Below are positions 45,929-53,940 of a stretch of DNA of 64,000 nucleotides, in pieces. The stretch spans positions 1-64,000 of the forward strand of contig NZ_BDDS01000010.1 in assembly GCF_001653135.1 (NCBI RefSeq). The letters are read 5' to 3'. Every line of letters begins with the position of its first letter. The first letter of the stretch is position 1. This DNA comes from Pseudoalteromonas neustonica. Its GTDB lineage: Bacteria; Pseudomonadota; Gammaproteobacteria; Enterobacterales; Alteromonadaceae. Position numbers and translations under genes: made by a program. Under the pieces are notes generated by a model. That model made no database searches. It was given only the letters and a program-made list of their open reading frames with translations, and had not been told where the DNA came from.

Positions 45929-46165
45929 ATGTCTAAAGTATGTCAAGTTACAGGTAAGCGTCCAGCGGTTGGTAATCACCGTTCACACGCGAGAAACGCG
46001 ACTAGACGTCGTTTCCTACCTAACCTACAAACACACCGTTTTTGGGTTGAAAGTGAAAAACGTTTTGTAACATTACGCACTACTACTAAAGGTATGCGTA
46101 TTATCGATAAAAAAGGCATCGACACGGTTCTAACAGAAATCCGTGGTCGCGGCGTAAAAGTTTAA
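45929..46165 (+). CDS. rpmB: 50S ribosomal protein L28
   Basis: 78 residues, standard length. Starts [20 protein letters not shown], ends [16 protein letters not shown]. Ribosome site TTGGAG. Only one Cys in the N-terminal region, so no CxxC zinc pair (a C-minus type). Followed by rpmG after 11 bp. Confidence 0.97.
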   Translation: MSKVCQVTGKRPAVGNHRSHARNATRRRFLPNLQTHRFWVESEKRFVTLRTTTKGMRIIDKKGIDTVLTEIRGRGVKV

Positions 46166-46176
46166 GGACCTGAGTC

Positions 46177-46332
46177 ATGCGTGATAAGATCCGTTTAGTT
46201 TCTACAGCTGGTACTGGTTTTTTCTACACTACCGACAAGAACAAGCGTAACATGCCGGAAAAAATGGAAATCAAAAAGTTTGATCCAAAAATCCGTAAAC
46301 ATGTTCTTTTCAAAGAAGCTAAAATCAAGTAA
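46177..46332 (+). CDS. rpmG: 50S ribosomal protein L33
   Basis: 51 residues, [20 protein letters not shown] at the start, then [17 protein letters not shown] and a Lys-rich end. It has no zinc cysteines, which is the usual gammaproteobacterial L33. The ribosome site (AAGGACC) lies just after the rpmB stop. A strong terminator follows. Confidence 0.97.
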
Positions 46333-46353
46333 TTTTAGTTTTTTATGAATATT

Positions 46354-46382
46354 AAAAACCCAGCTTAGGCTGGGTTTTTTGT
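46354..46382 (+). terminator. rpmBG terminator
   Basis: Hairpin AAAACCCAGC/GCTGGGTTTT with T run. Confidence 0.92.
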
Positions 46383-46584
46383 TTTAGACTAGCCGTCAGT
46401 TAAGAGCAGCTAGGAGCACTAAGCTGTAAGTTTTAAGCTGAACGGCGTTAAAATTGGCTACGTAGGTTGTGGTTGAGCAGCGCGAAACCCAACGAAAAAA
46501 TACCCTCTCTGTCTGCATCAAAAAACTGCATTATGGAAGTTTTTACTCCTTCGGTTTATTTGTATAAATGGCTTACAGCCAACA
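46383..46584. repeat. Repeat-rich intergenic stretch
   Basis: About 200 bp without a gene. It holds a copy of the CTGTAAG-type dispersed repeat (46421-46440) and a REP-like inverted repeat near 46461-46495 (GGTTGTGGTTGAGC ... GCGAAACCCAAC). Nothing coding is apparent. Confidence 0.5.
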
Positions 46585-46618
46585 AAAAACCGTTGCTATT
46601 TACATAACAACGGTTTTT
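46585..46618 (-). terminator. ppaC terminator, downstream of the heptamer array
   Basis: AAAAACCGTTG (46585-46595) / CAACGGTTTTT (46608-46618), followed on the minus strand by T-rich sequence. As at slmA, the heptamer array lies between stop codon and terminator. Confidence 0.75.
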
Positions 46619-46623
46619 AGAAT

Positions 46624-46714
46624 TTACAGCTTACAGCTTACAGCTTACAGCTTACAGCTTACAGCTTACAGCTTACAGCTTACAGCTTACAGCTTACAGC
46701 TTACAGCTTACAGC
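46624..46714. repeat. Heptanucleotide array (TTACAGC)x13 at the ppaC stop
   Basis: Thirteen perfect copies of TTACAGC (GCTGTAA on the minus strand). The first unit in gene direction contains the last codon (CTG, Leu) and the stop (TAA) of ppaC. Each unit has TAA on the minus strand, so all frames are closed. Confidence 0.95.
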
Positions 46715-47634
46715 TTAGCAAACTCATCTTGTAATGGTGGCACTACTTGTTTTTTACGACTCAGTACGCCGTCTAACCATACTTTACCGTCTTTAGGTGT
46801 TTCACCGTAAGCGCGTTCTACTATGCCCGCATCATCAGATACGATTAGCATTTGTGAACCTTCTTTCATGATGTCAGTAAGCAGTAAAAATACCGAGTGG
46901 CGTCCGCCTTCTTCTTTCAGCTTGGCAATATCAGCTTCTAGGTCTGCTTTAATATCATCAAATACAGCAAGGTCAATAACTTCTAGTTGGCCAATACCCA
47001 CTAGTTGGCCGTTCATATTAAAGTCTTTAAAGTCACGCATTACTAAATCACGTGCAGGGGTGTTTTCAACCGCTGATTTAACACGGAACATATCCATGCC
47101 TAGTTCTTTAAAGTCTTCAATACCGGCGATTTCAGCAAGTGCTTCAACACATTTAATATCAGCAGTGGTGCAGGTTGGCGATTTAAAAATAACCGTGTCA
47201 CTTAAAATGGCACATAACATGATGCCTGCAATGTCTTTTGGAATGTCAACATTGTAAAAGTCATACATCATTTTAATGATGGTGTTCGAACAACCAACTG
47301 GGCGGATCCAACATTCAAGTGGTGTTGAGCTAGTTAGGTCACCTAGTTTATGGTGATCAACAACACCAACTACGCGGGCTAGATCAATATCATCAGGTGC
47401 TTGCGTTTTTTCAGTATGATCAACGATGTAAACGTCTTCACCAGCATAGCTTAATTTTAGCTCTGGTGCTTCAAAGCCAAATTTATCAAGGATAAATTGT
47501 GTTTCAGGTGAAATATCACCAAGACGAGTTGGAATTGCAGGCTCATCGATTTGGTTTTTTAAATAAGCAAGTGCAATTGCACCACAAATAGAATCAGAAT
47601 CTGGGATTTTATGACCCACTACATACATTGACAT
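46708..47634 (-). CDS. ppaC: Manganese-dependent inorganic pyrophosphatase (family II)
   Basis: 308 residues, DHH family. Hydrolyses pyrophosphate. Metal-site motifs: VVGHKIPDSDSICGAIAL at the N terminus, YIVDHTE, and the DHH motif GVVDHHKLGD; the C-terminal DHHA2 domain ends with GVLSRKKQVVPPL (the SRKKQ motif binding substrate). The stop codon lies inside the first unit of the heptamer array. Confidence 0.95.
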   Translation of the reverse strand: MSMYVVGHKIPDSDSICGAIALAYLKNQIDEPAIPTRLGDISPETQFILDKFGFEAPELKLSYAGEDVYIVDHTEKTQAPDDIDLARVVGVVDHHKLGDLTSSTPLECWIRPVGCSNTIIKMMYDFYNVDIPKDIAGIMLCAILSDTVIFKSPTCTTADIKCVEALAEIAGIEDFKELGMDMFRVKSAVENTPARDLVMRDFKDFNMNGQLVGIGQLEVIDLAVFDDIKADLEADIAKLKEEGGRHSVFLLLTDIMKEGSQMLIVSDDAGIVERAYGETPKDGKVWLDGVLSRKKQVVPPLQDEFAKL

Positions 47635-47641
47635 TGACGGA

Positions 47642-47981
47642 GCTCCTTAAAATTTGTCGATATTCTAACAAAGTAATTGTGCTTTGACACATCCCCATTG
47701 GTGAATTTTTATAATATACCCAAACAACCTCATTGTTCACAATTTAGCATGTTGTAGGGGGCTAATATCAAGCGCTAGTTAGCACCAAACATATTCGTTT
47801 TTAAGAAGGATTGACTATTATTTGCAATCAATATTTTGCTAAAGCGCTTTTAGTACTTGGGTTAACTGAAGCAAGTATTTTGAAGTTACTTGTTTATGGT
47901 AAGCAGAGAAAATTCGACTGCCCTTTTTTAATCTTTTTGGTTACACTTTAACGACTTGAATTTACATAGAAGAGTGCCCTA
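47642..47981. other. Intergenic region ppaC / 47982 gene
   Basis: 340 bp, AT-rich, with the promoters of two divergent genes. A possible direct repeat (GAAGCAAGTATTTTGAAGTTACTTG near 47870, described in part) is visible; no gene or RNA that I recognise. Confidence 0.35.
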
Positions 47982-48500
47982 ATGCAGCTCAGCCGCAAAG
48001 CGTGGAATAATGTTCTTATATTTTCTATGTTATTGATGATCTTTTTTTTTAATGGCCTTCATAAAAAGCTTAATAGTGTTCCTGTTGAATCAGGGATACA
48101 AACACTCTTGCCTGCGCAAAGCTTTATTTTAGCGCTGGAGTTTCCTGATCAAAAAATAGAGCGTATCGGGACTGCGTGGCGCAGTCAGGCTTTATTTAAA
48201 AATGCGCCAGAGAGTCAATGGCAATCAACTCAGAGCAATATTGTACAATTGATTAATAAATGGCAAGGAAGTGAGTTACCGCTTGCGCCTGCCTCTACGT
48301 CATTAAAGAGTAATGTTCCGCTCAGTGTTGCTACGATATGGCTTGCTGGTGAGCAGTTACCTTGGTTGTATCAATTATACAAAGCGCCGCAGGGGTATTA
48401 TTTATTAGATAAAAGTACACAACGTGTAATGTTACTAGATAGCGTGACAGCGCGGGGGTTGTTCGTGAGCTTTAATTTTCCAATTAGTGAGTCTAAATAG
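47982..48500 (+). CDS. Membrane-anchored protein of unknown function upstream of mutM
   Basis: 172 residues. One N-terminal transmembrane segment (VLIFSMLLMIFFFNGL) and a periplasmic domain of about 145 residues with no motif I recognise (LPAQSFILALEFPDQKIERI, SVATIWLAGEQLPWLYQLY). Ends 1 bp before the mutM start, so translational coupling to mutM is likely. Confidence 0.7.
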   Translation: MQLSRKAWNNVLIFSMLLMIFFFNGLHKKLNSVPVESGIQTLLPAQSFILALEFPDQKIERIGTAWRSQALFKNAPESQWQSTQSNIVQLINKWQGSELPLAPASTSLKSNVPLSVATIWLAGEQLPWLYQLYKAPQGYYLLDKSTQRVMLLDSVTARGLFVSFNFPISESK

Positions 48501-48501
48501 T

Positions 48502-49311
48502 ATGCCTGAATTACCAGAGGTTGAGGTTAGTCGGATGGGGATCACTCCTCATATTTTGCAGCAAACAGTCACTAAAGTGAATATTCACAATCCGAATATG
48601 CGCTGGCCTGTACCTGATGATGTTTATCAGATTACTAACTTATCTGTGATCGCGGTTGAGCGCAGGGCAAAGTACTTACTGCTGATATGTGAACTCGGCA
48701 GCGTGATTTTGCATTTAGGCATGTCGGGTAACTTACGGGTTGTAGATAAAAATGAGCCACTAAAAAAGCATGATCATATTGAATTTATCTTTGGTAATGA
48801 CAAGGCGCTGCGATTAAATGATCCGCGCCGATTTGGTTGTTGTTTGTGGCAAGCACCAGACACGGTTCATAAACTACTGTCTAAACTTGGTCCTGAACCG
48901 TTAACTGATGAGTTCACTGCAAAACGAGTCTATGAATACTCTCGCAATAAAAAAGTGCCCGTTAAGCAGTTCATTATGGATAATGCTGTGGTCGTTGGGG
49001 TTGGTAATATTTATGCAAACGAATCATTGTTTAAAGCGGGTATCCACCCCAAACGTGAAGCGGGTAAAGTATCGTTAGCACGTTATCAGCAATTGATCCC
49101 AATTATTAAAGAGACTCTCGCAGCTGCAATTACCCAAGGCGGTACGACATTAAAAGACTTTGCTCAAAGTGATGGTAAGCCGGGTTATTTTGCACAACAA
49201 TTACTTGTCTATGGCCGCAAAGGTGAGCCATGCATGAAATGCGAAAAAGAGCTTACTGAGATTCGATTAGGGCAACGTAGCACCGTTTATTGCAGCAACT
49301 GCCAAAAATAA
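48502..49311 (+). CDS. mutM: Formamidopyrimidine-DNA glycosylase
   Basis: 269 residues from ATG 48502, which places Pro2 and Glu3 (MPELPEVEVSR) at the N terminus as required, Pro2 being the catalytic nucleophile. Removes 8-oxoguanine and FAPy lesions. Catalytic Lys is in AKYLLLICELG near residue 57; H2TH region NAVVVGVGNIYANESLF; the C-terminal zinc finger has the Cys pairs CMKC and CSNC. The frame opens at 48487, but that start would bury Pro2. Confidence 0.96.
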   Translation: MPELPEVEVSRMGITPHILQQTVTKVNIHNPNMRWPVPDDVYQITNLSVIAVERRAKYLLLICELGSVILHLGMSGNLRVVDKNEPLKKHDHIEFIFGNDKALRLNDPRRFGCCLWQAPDTVHKLLSKLGPEPLTDEFTAKRVYEYSRNKKVPVKQFIMDNAVVVGVGNIYANESLFKAGIHPKREAGKVSLARYQQLIPIIKETLAAAITQGGTTLKDFAQSDGKPGYFAQQLLVYGRKGEPCMKCEKELTEIRLGQRSTVYCSNCQK

Positions 49312-49316
49312 GGTGT

Positions 49317-49350
49317 AAAAAAAACCGATGTTTAGGCATCGGTTTTAATT
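49317..49350 (+). terminator. mutM terminator (bidirectional)
   Basis: AAAACCGATG/CATCGGTTTT hairpin between mutM and the convergent DUF3299 gene. Confidence 0.85.
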
Positions 49351-49363
49351 GTGTATTTACAGT

Positions 49364-49864
49364 TTATAGCTCAAATGGTGCAACGCCTACGGCTTTAATT
49401 TTATAGCCTACTTGGGCAATATCACCACTCCATCCTTCTGTGCTAATAATACCCGTAACCACAATTGCATCGTACAAGCTTTCGATAGGTACGCCGCCTT
49501 TAATCGTTACATGGACAATTTGATTTGGTGGCGGTGGTGGCACGTGGATACAGGCACCAAAATAGGGTACTAATAAAAATTCGGTGATCATTTCGCTGTC
49601 GCCCTCTAGTGGTACAACAAAGCCCGGTAAGCTAACCGATTGACCATTAAGCTCTTTTACAACAGGGGCATCAAGATCTGGTTGGATCCAGTTTTGTTCA
49701 CTTCCTTCATGACTTGCTTGATCTTGAGTGTCTATTTGTACATGGCCTTTAGGGATCAAATCTTCCCAAAAAATCTCTTTTGGTGCATTCGCGTGACCAT
49801 TGAAACTGTAGCAAAAACTAAAAATAACTAAGCACAGTAGCGTGAACTTTCGAAAATACTGCAT
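49364..49864 (-). CDS. DUF3299 periplasmic protein (ZrgE-like)
   Basis: 166 residues with a signal peptide ending GHA. DUF3299 core: IFWEDLIPKG, VSLPGFVVPLEGDSEMITEF, LVPYFGACIHVPPPPPNQIV. The Cys-x-His pair in the last block may bind metal. In Vibrio a DUF3299 protein belongs to the zinc-regulated zrg genes together with an ABC permease and ATPase, as here. Last gene of the operon, 10 bp after the permease. Confidence 0.8.
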   Translation of the reverse strand: MQYFRKFTLLCLVIFSFCYSFNGHANAPKEIFWEDLIPKGHVQIDTQDQASHEGSEQNWIQPDLDAPVVKELNGQSVSLPGFVVPLEGDSEMITEFLLVPYFGACIHVPPPPPNQIVHVTIKGGVPIESLYDAIVVTGIISTEGWSGDIAQVGYKIKAVGVAPFEL

Positions 49865-49874
49865 GGTGTTCCTC

Positions 49875-51143
49875 TTAAATTTTAATGCTCATGCCATCTG
49901 ACAATGAGTAAAAATAGGCGCGGGTTGCTGGGATCAAACCAACGATAAAGCCGGCCGCCATAATAGCGCCTATCAACATGAGTTCATAGCTAGAAAGCAT
50001 GGCTATAGTAATTGTAATACCTGCATGCGCTTGTAAGTAACCAGCAGCAAGAGACATTAATATGTAAAATAAGCCGCACCCAAGTAGGCACCCTAAAAAT
50101 GTTGTTAATAACGATTCCATGCTGATCAGCGTAAATAAATGCCAAGGACGCGCGCCTACAGAGCGTAGAATTGCTAATTCACGGCGACGCTGATTGAGAC
50201 TCGCTAATAGGGTTGTTAGCATGCCAAGTAAACTCACAAGTACCACTACCATCGAAAATAGTAATAAGATTTTTTCTATAATTGTGAGCATTTCCCATAA
50301 CTCACGTAAGGTAACGCCAGGCATGATTGCCAGTAATGCCTCGGCTTTAAATTGGTTTATGTTACGCCTTACTTGCAAAGTATATAGCGGGGAATCAAAG
50401 CCAATTAAAAAAGCGGTAATTTGTTTTGGCTCACCAATCAGATCACTATGCTGCTCATGCTCATGCTCATGCTCATGCTCATGCTCATGCTCAGCGTGGC
50501 CGCCAGTGCCACCATGAATTAACTCAATGGCAGCTAATGGGATGTGTAATGTTTTATCAACCGGCGTGCCAGTGGCGTTTAAAATTCCAACCACTGTAAA
50601 TGGGTTATCATCATGGTGATGAAAACTGGTATTACCCATACCGTGGGAGATAATAATGCTGTCGCCCAGTTTGTACCCTAATTTTTGCGCAACTTGTGCG
50701 CCAAGAACAACTTCGTTTAGATGATTAAAAGCGTGGCCGTCGCGAAAGCTCAGTGGTTGCTTTTTAGCAAACTTATAATGTTTAAAATAGTCGGCAGATG
50801 TACCAAGCACTGCTTGGCCTTTATGGCTATCACCCAGTGACATTGGAATCGTCCATTTCACGCCGCGTTGGTGTTTAATGTATTCATAGCTTGACCAGCT
50901 AACGCTATTATTTGCGTGACCAATACGAAACACAGACGAAAGTAACAGTTGTATATCACCTGTACGGGCACCAACGATTAAGTCAGTCCCCGAAATGGTA
51001 TTACTAAAACTGGTTTTTGCGTCTACCCGTACACGTTCAATACTTAGTAACAGCATTACACTAATTGCGATAGTGAATAAGGTTAAAAATGCACTGGCGC
51101 GGCGATTGTATAAACTACGAAGAGCAAGCTTTATTAAAATCAT
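49875..51143 (-). CDS. FtsX/MacB-like ABC permease with His-rich loop
   Basis: 422 residues, four transmembrane segments: one near the N terminus (ASAFLTLFTIAISVMLLL), three in the C-terminal FtsX domain (about 285-415). The large periplasmic domain carries a run of Glu-His dipeptides (about residues 217-231, encoded by a GCTCAT hexamer array at 50449-50487) that would bind Zn or other soft metals. A second His cluster HGMGNTSFHHHDDN is near 167. Start codon overlaps the end of the ATPase gene. Confidence 0.85.
   Translation of the reverse strand: MILIKLALRSLYNRRASAFLTLFTIAISVMLLLSIERVRVDAKTSFSNTISGTDLIVGARTGDIQLLLSSVFRIGHANNSVSWSSYEYIKHQRGVKWTIPMSLGDSHKGQAVLGTSADYFKHYKFAKKQPLSFRDGHAFNHLNEVVLGAQVAQKLGYKLGDSIIISHGMGNTSFHHHDDNPFTVVGILNATGTPVDKTLHIPLAAIELIHGGTGGHAEHEHEHEHEHEHEQHSDLIGEPKQITAFLIGFDSPLYTLQVRRNINQFKAEALLAIMPGVTLRELWEMLTIIEKILLLFSMVVVLVSLLGMLTTLLASLNQRRRELAILRSVGARPWHLFTLISMESLLTTFLGCLLGCGLFYILMSLAAGYLQAHAGITITIAMLSSYELMLIGAIMAAGFIVGLIPATRAYFYSLSDGMSIKI
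50449..50487. repeat. Hexanucleotide array GCTCAT encoding (Glu-His)n
   Basis: About six and a half tandem GCTCAT units in frame (minus strand: Glu-His repeats). Slippage would change the number of metal-binding histidines without a frameshift. Confidence 0.9.
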
Positions 51144-51829
51144 TAAATTTGCTCCTGCAATGCGACTAAATCAATACTACGATTAAACAGTGGCTGTAAG
51201 CTTTCATCGTGACTAACAAATACTAAGGTGCTGTTAACGGCTTGAGCTTGCGCAAAAAGCAGCGCAATAAATGATTGGCGATTATTGGTATCTAAAGCTG
51301 AGGTTGGCTCGTCGGCAATAATGAGTTCAGGAGCGCCAATAAATGCACGGGCAGCGGCAACACGCTGTTGTTGACCAATACTTAAATTAGCAACATTTTG
51401 CTGGTGGAATTGGTTATCTAGCCCCAATGCATTTAAAAGCCTTGCAGCTTCAAGTGGGAGGGAAGGACTACAGGTTAATGCCTTTTGCTGGCGTTGTTTT
51501 GAAAATTGGCACCCAAGAGTGACATTATCAATAGGTGACAAATAAGGCAGCAAGTTAAAATTTTGAAAAATATAGCCAATATGATCGGCCCTAAATGCAT
51601 CACGTTTACTATTACTGAGCTTATTAAGCTCACAACCAAAAATACTCAGCTTACCAGTTGTTGGTCGGTTTATACCCGCTAACAACGATAATAGCGTTGA
51701 TTTACCGCAACCACTGGGGCCATGTAAAAAAATATGTTCGCCTTTGGCTATTTGAAGGCGTGGGATGGCCAAGGTGGGCTTGCTTTGCTGTGGTTGCCAT
51801 TGAAAGCTTAATTCTTCTATATCAATCAT
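51143..51829 (-). CDS. ABC transporter ATP-binding protein (MacB/LolD type)
   Basis: 228 residues. Walker A GPSGCGKSTL, Q-loop in YIFQNFNLLPYL, signature LSIGQQQRV, Walker B LIIADEPTSALD, switch His in FVSHDE. First gene of a three-gene operon (ATPase, permease, DUF3299) preceded by a Zur-like box. Its stop shares bases with the permease start at 51143. The substrate is inferred to be zinc-related from the box and the His-rich permease. Confidence 0.9.
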   Translation of the reverse strand: MIDIEELSFQWQPQQSKPTLAIPRLQIAKGEHIFLHGPSGCGKSTLLSLLAGINRPTTGKLSIFGCELNKLSNSKRDAFRADHIGYIFQNFNLLPYLSPIDNVTLGCQFSKQRQQKALTCSPSLPLEAARLLNALGLDNQFHQQNVANLSIGQQQRVAAARAFIGAPELIIADEPTSALDTNNRQSFIALLFAQAQAVNSTLVFVSHDESLQPLFNRSIDLVALQEQI

Positions 51830-51855
51830 TATTATTCAATTACTGCTGAATTTTG

Positions 51856-51872
51856 ATGTTATCTTATAACGT
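51856..51872 (-). promoter_or_regulatory. Zur-like operator upstream of the zrg-like operon
   Basis: ATGTTATCTTATAACGT matches 15 of 17 positions of the gammaproteobacterial Zur core (ATGTTATANTATAACAT). It lies 27 bp upstream of the ATPase start codon, where a repressor would block transcription. Confidence 0.75.
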
Positions 51873-52015
51873 AGAGAATAAAATTCAAACTAAACTGCGT
51901 TAAATCGCATTGCGCTTTAATTGTGATTTTAGGCGGTCTCGATTATCATTAGCTCCTTATAACCCCAATACCATACACGTGCTCTTTAAGAGCATGCCAT
52001 ATACTCGGAGATAGC

Positions 52016-53122
52016 ATGACTAGCTATAAAGTTTTAGACGTAAACGATGATTTACCAGTGCGTACCAAAGGTCCTGTCCACAGTGGTAAAGTTCGTTCAG
52101 TTTATTGGTTAACAGACGAAGATAGCGCGCGTTTGATCAGTGAAAAAGGCTACCAAGTGCCAAAAGGTACTGAGCTGGCTATTATGATTATTTCTGATCG
52201 TATCTCTGCATTCGATTGTATTTGGCAAGGTGAAAATGGTTTAAATGGTGTGCCTGGTAAAGGCATTGCTTTGAACAGTGTTGCCTCTCATTGGTTTAAA
52301 TTATTTGATAAGGCTGGTCTGGCAGGAAATCATATTGTTGATATTCCGCACCCATATATTTGGATAGTACGCAAAGCGAGCACTGTAAAAGTGGAAGCCA
52401 TTGCTCGTCAATATATTACTGGCAGCATGTGGCGCGATTACAGTAAAGGTGTGCGTAACTTTTGTGGTTTAGAGTTACCAGAAGGGCTTGTTGCAAATCA
52501 AAAGCTTGATGAGGTATTAATTACACCTTCAACAAAAGGTATTATTACTGGTGTTACCGACATACCTGAAGTCGATGACGTGAACATCACACGTGAAAAT
52601 ATTATTAACAACCTTGGTGTGTTTAACTTTAAATCGCCAGAAGATGTAGCCAAATATGAAAAGCTATTAGTTGAAGGCTTTAGCTTAATCAGTGACGAAT
52701 TAGCAAAACTGGACCAAATTTTTGTCGATACAAAATTTGAGTTTGGTTATGTTGAAGATTTAAATGGCACAAATAAGCTTATATATATTGATGAAGTGGG
52801 CACGCCAGATTCGTCACGTATTTGGGATGAAGCAGCGTACCGTGATGGTAAAATTGTAGAAAACTCGAAAGAAGGTTTCCGTCAATTATTAATCAACAAT
52901 GTTCCAGATAGCGATGTGCTACTTAATAAAGACCGCATGCCGGAGCGCGAACAACTAGCGAAAGATTATGTGTTACCAGAATCAGTTATGTTAGCTGTAT
53001 CTGACACGTATGTTGGTATTGCAAGTAAAATTGTAGGTCACGATATAACTATTCCTGCCGATCCTCGCGCTGAAGTCATTGCGATACTGGATGAGCAATA
53101 CGGACTGGTTTCCCATTCTTAG
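52016..53122 (+). CDS. purC: SAICAR synthetase PurC (long form)
   Basis: 368 residues, the long PurC seen in Vibrio and Alteromonadales (E. coli 237). Joins CAIR and aspartate in purine synthesis. Motifs: [11 protein letters not shown] at the nucleotide loop, [25 protein letters not shown], and [17 protein letters not shown]. Ribosome site CTCGGAG. Own promoter region and terminator. Confidence 0.95.
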   Translation: MTSYKVLDVNDDLPVRTKGPVHSGKVRSVYWLTDEDSARLISEKGYQVPKGTELAIMIISDRISAFDCIWQGENGLNGVPGKGIALNSVASHWFKLFDKAGLAGNHIVDIPHPYIWIVRKASTVKVEAIARQYITGSMWRDYSKGVRNFCGLELPEGLVANQKLDEVLITPSTKGIITGVTDIPEVDDVNITRENIINNLGVFNFKSPEDVAKYEKLLVEGFSLISDELAKLDQIFVDTKFEFGYVEDLNGTNKLIYIDEVGTPDSSRIWDEAAYRDGKIVENSKEGFRQLLINNVPDSDVLLNKDRMPEREQLAKDYVLPESVMLAVSDTYVGIASKIVGHDITIPADPRAEVIAILDEQYGLVSHS

Positions 53123-53148
53123 TCATTAGTTTTCAAGTTAACAGAATC

Positions 53149-53193
53149 AAAAGCCCAAAATTTAGCTATAATTTATAGTGATTGGGCTTTTAT
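53149..53193 (+). terminator. purC terminator
   Basis: AAAAGCCCAA/TTGGGCTTTT hairpin with an internal second stem (GCTATAA/TTATAGT). Confidence 0.85.
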
Positions 53194-53280
53194 TCTTGCA
53201 TTTAGGGCCTGTCTTTAATTAACTTAGGTTAAAACGAACTCAAGGTATATATTAGTGATGATAAAACAAGGAATCGCCAA

Positions 53281-53940
53281 ATGACATGGCAACTAGTAAT
53301 CACTAAATACATATTAGGTGTTGCCGGGCTTATATTTGCGAATAACGTATTTGCAGCTAACCTAACACTTAATTTTGTTGATCAGTATGGCGCTCCTCTG
53401 AGCAATACAGTGGTTGAGCATGTAAATGCAAACAGCGTTACGATACAAGATAATTTATCTATTCTTGAAATGGATCAAGTGGATAAGCAATTTTCACCGG
53501 TTTTATTAATTGCCCAACAAGGTCAACAAGTTAATTTTCCTAATAGCGATAATATTCGCCATCATGTTTATTCATTTTCACCAACAAAGCCCTTTCAATT
53601 AAAGCTTTATTCAGGACAACCTGAAAAGCCAATTACATTTGATAATGAAGGTATTGTTGTTTTAGGCTGTAATATCCATGATTCAATGGTTGGGTATATC
53701 TATGTGTCAAAAAATAAGCATGTTTACCAAAGTGACGAACAAGGTCGTATCGAACTTAAAAATGTGACATTACCTGTTCAATTAAGCGCATGGAATCCTT
53801 TACAAAAAGCGACGCTTGAAGAGAAAAAAATTATTTCATTAGCGATAAACACACCGAATAATATACAACTTAGCTTGCAAACAGCAGATCCTGCACCGCG
53901 TAACACGTTTGGTAATAAGTTTAAGGGTCGCAATGACTAA
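53281..53940 (+). CDS. Periplasmic cupredoxin-like protein (methylamine-utilisation type)
   Basis: 219 residues. Signal peptide to about VFA (residue 25). Copper ligands of a blue-copper fold are in place: His in SDNIRHHVYSFS, and Cys, His and Met in VVLGCNIHDSMVGYI. Such proteins are often annotated as methylamine utilisation proteins; the function is usually unknown. First of four tightly packed genes. It overlaps the GGDEF-EAL gene by 8 bp, so translation is coupled; a role in periplasmic sensing is inferred. Confidence 0.83.
   Translation: MTWQLVITKYILGVAGLIFANNVFAANLTLNFVDQYGAPLSNTVVEHVNANSVTIQDNLSILEMDQVDKQFSPVLLIAQQGQQVNFPNSDNIRHHVYSFSPTKPFQLKLYSGQPEKPITFDNEGIVVLGCNIHDSMVGYIYVSKNKHVYQSDEQGRIELKNVTLPVQLSAWNPLQKATLEEKKIISLAINTPNNIQLSLQTADPAPRNTFGNKFKGRND

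Noticed and set aside
46624-46714. CRISPR-like regular repeats
   Set aside because: Units are 7 bp with no spacers; this is a microsatellite, not a CRISPR array.
46568-46810. Plus-strand frame with repeated Leu-Gln-Leu-Thr-Ala-Tyr-Ser units
   Set aside because: It is the heptamer array read as protein, antisense to the ppaC end. No ribosome site.
50194-50517. Plus-strand frame with Cys-Ser repeats
   Set aside because: It is the antisense reading of the Glu-His hexamer array in the permease gene.
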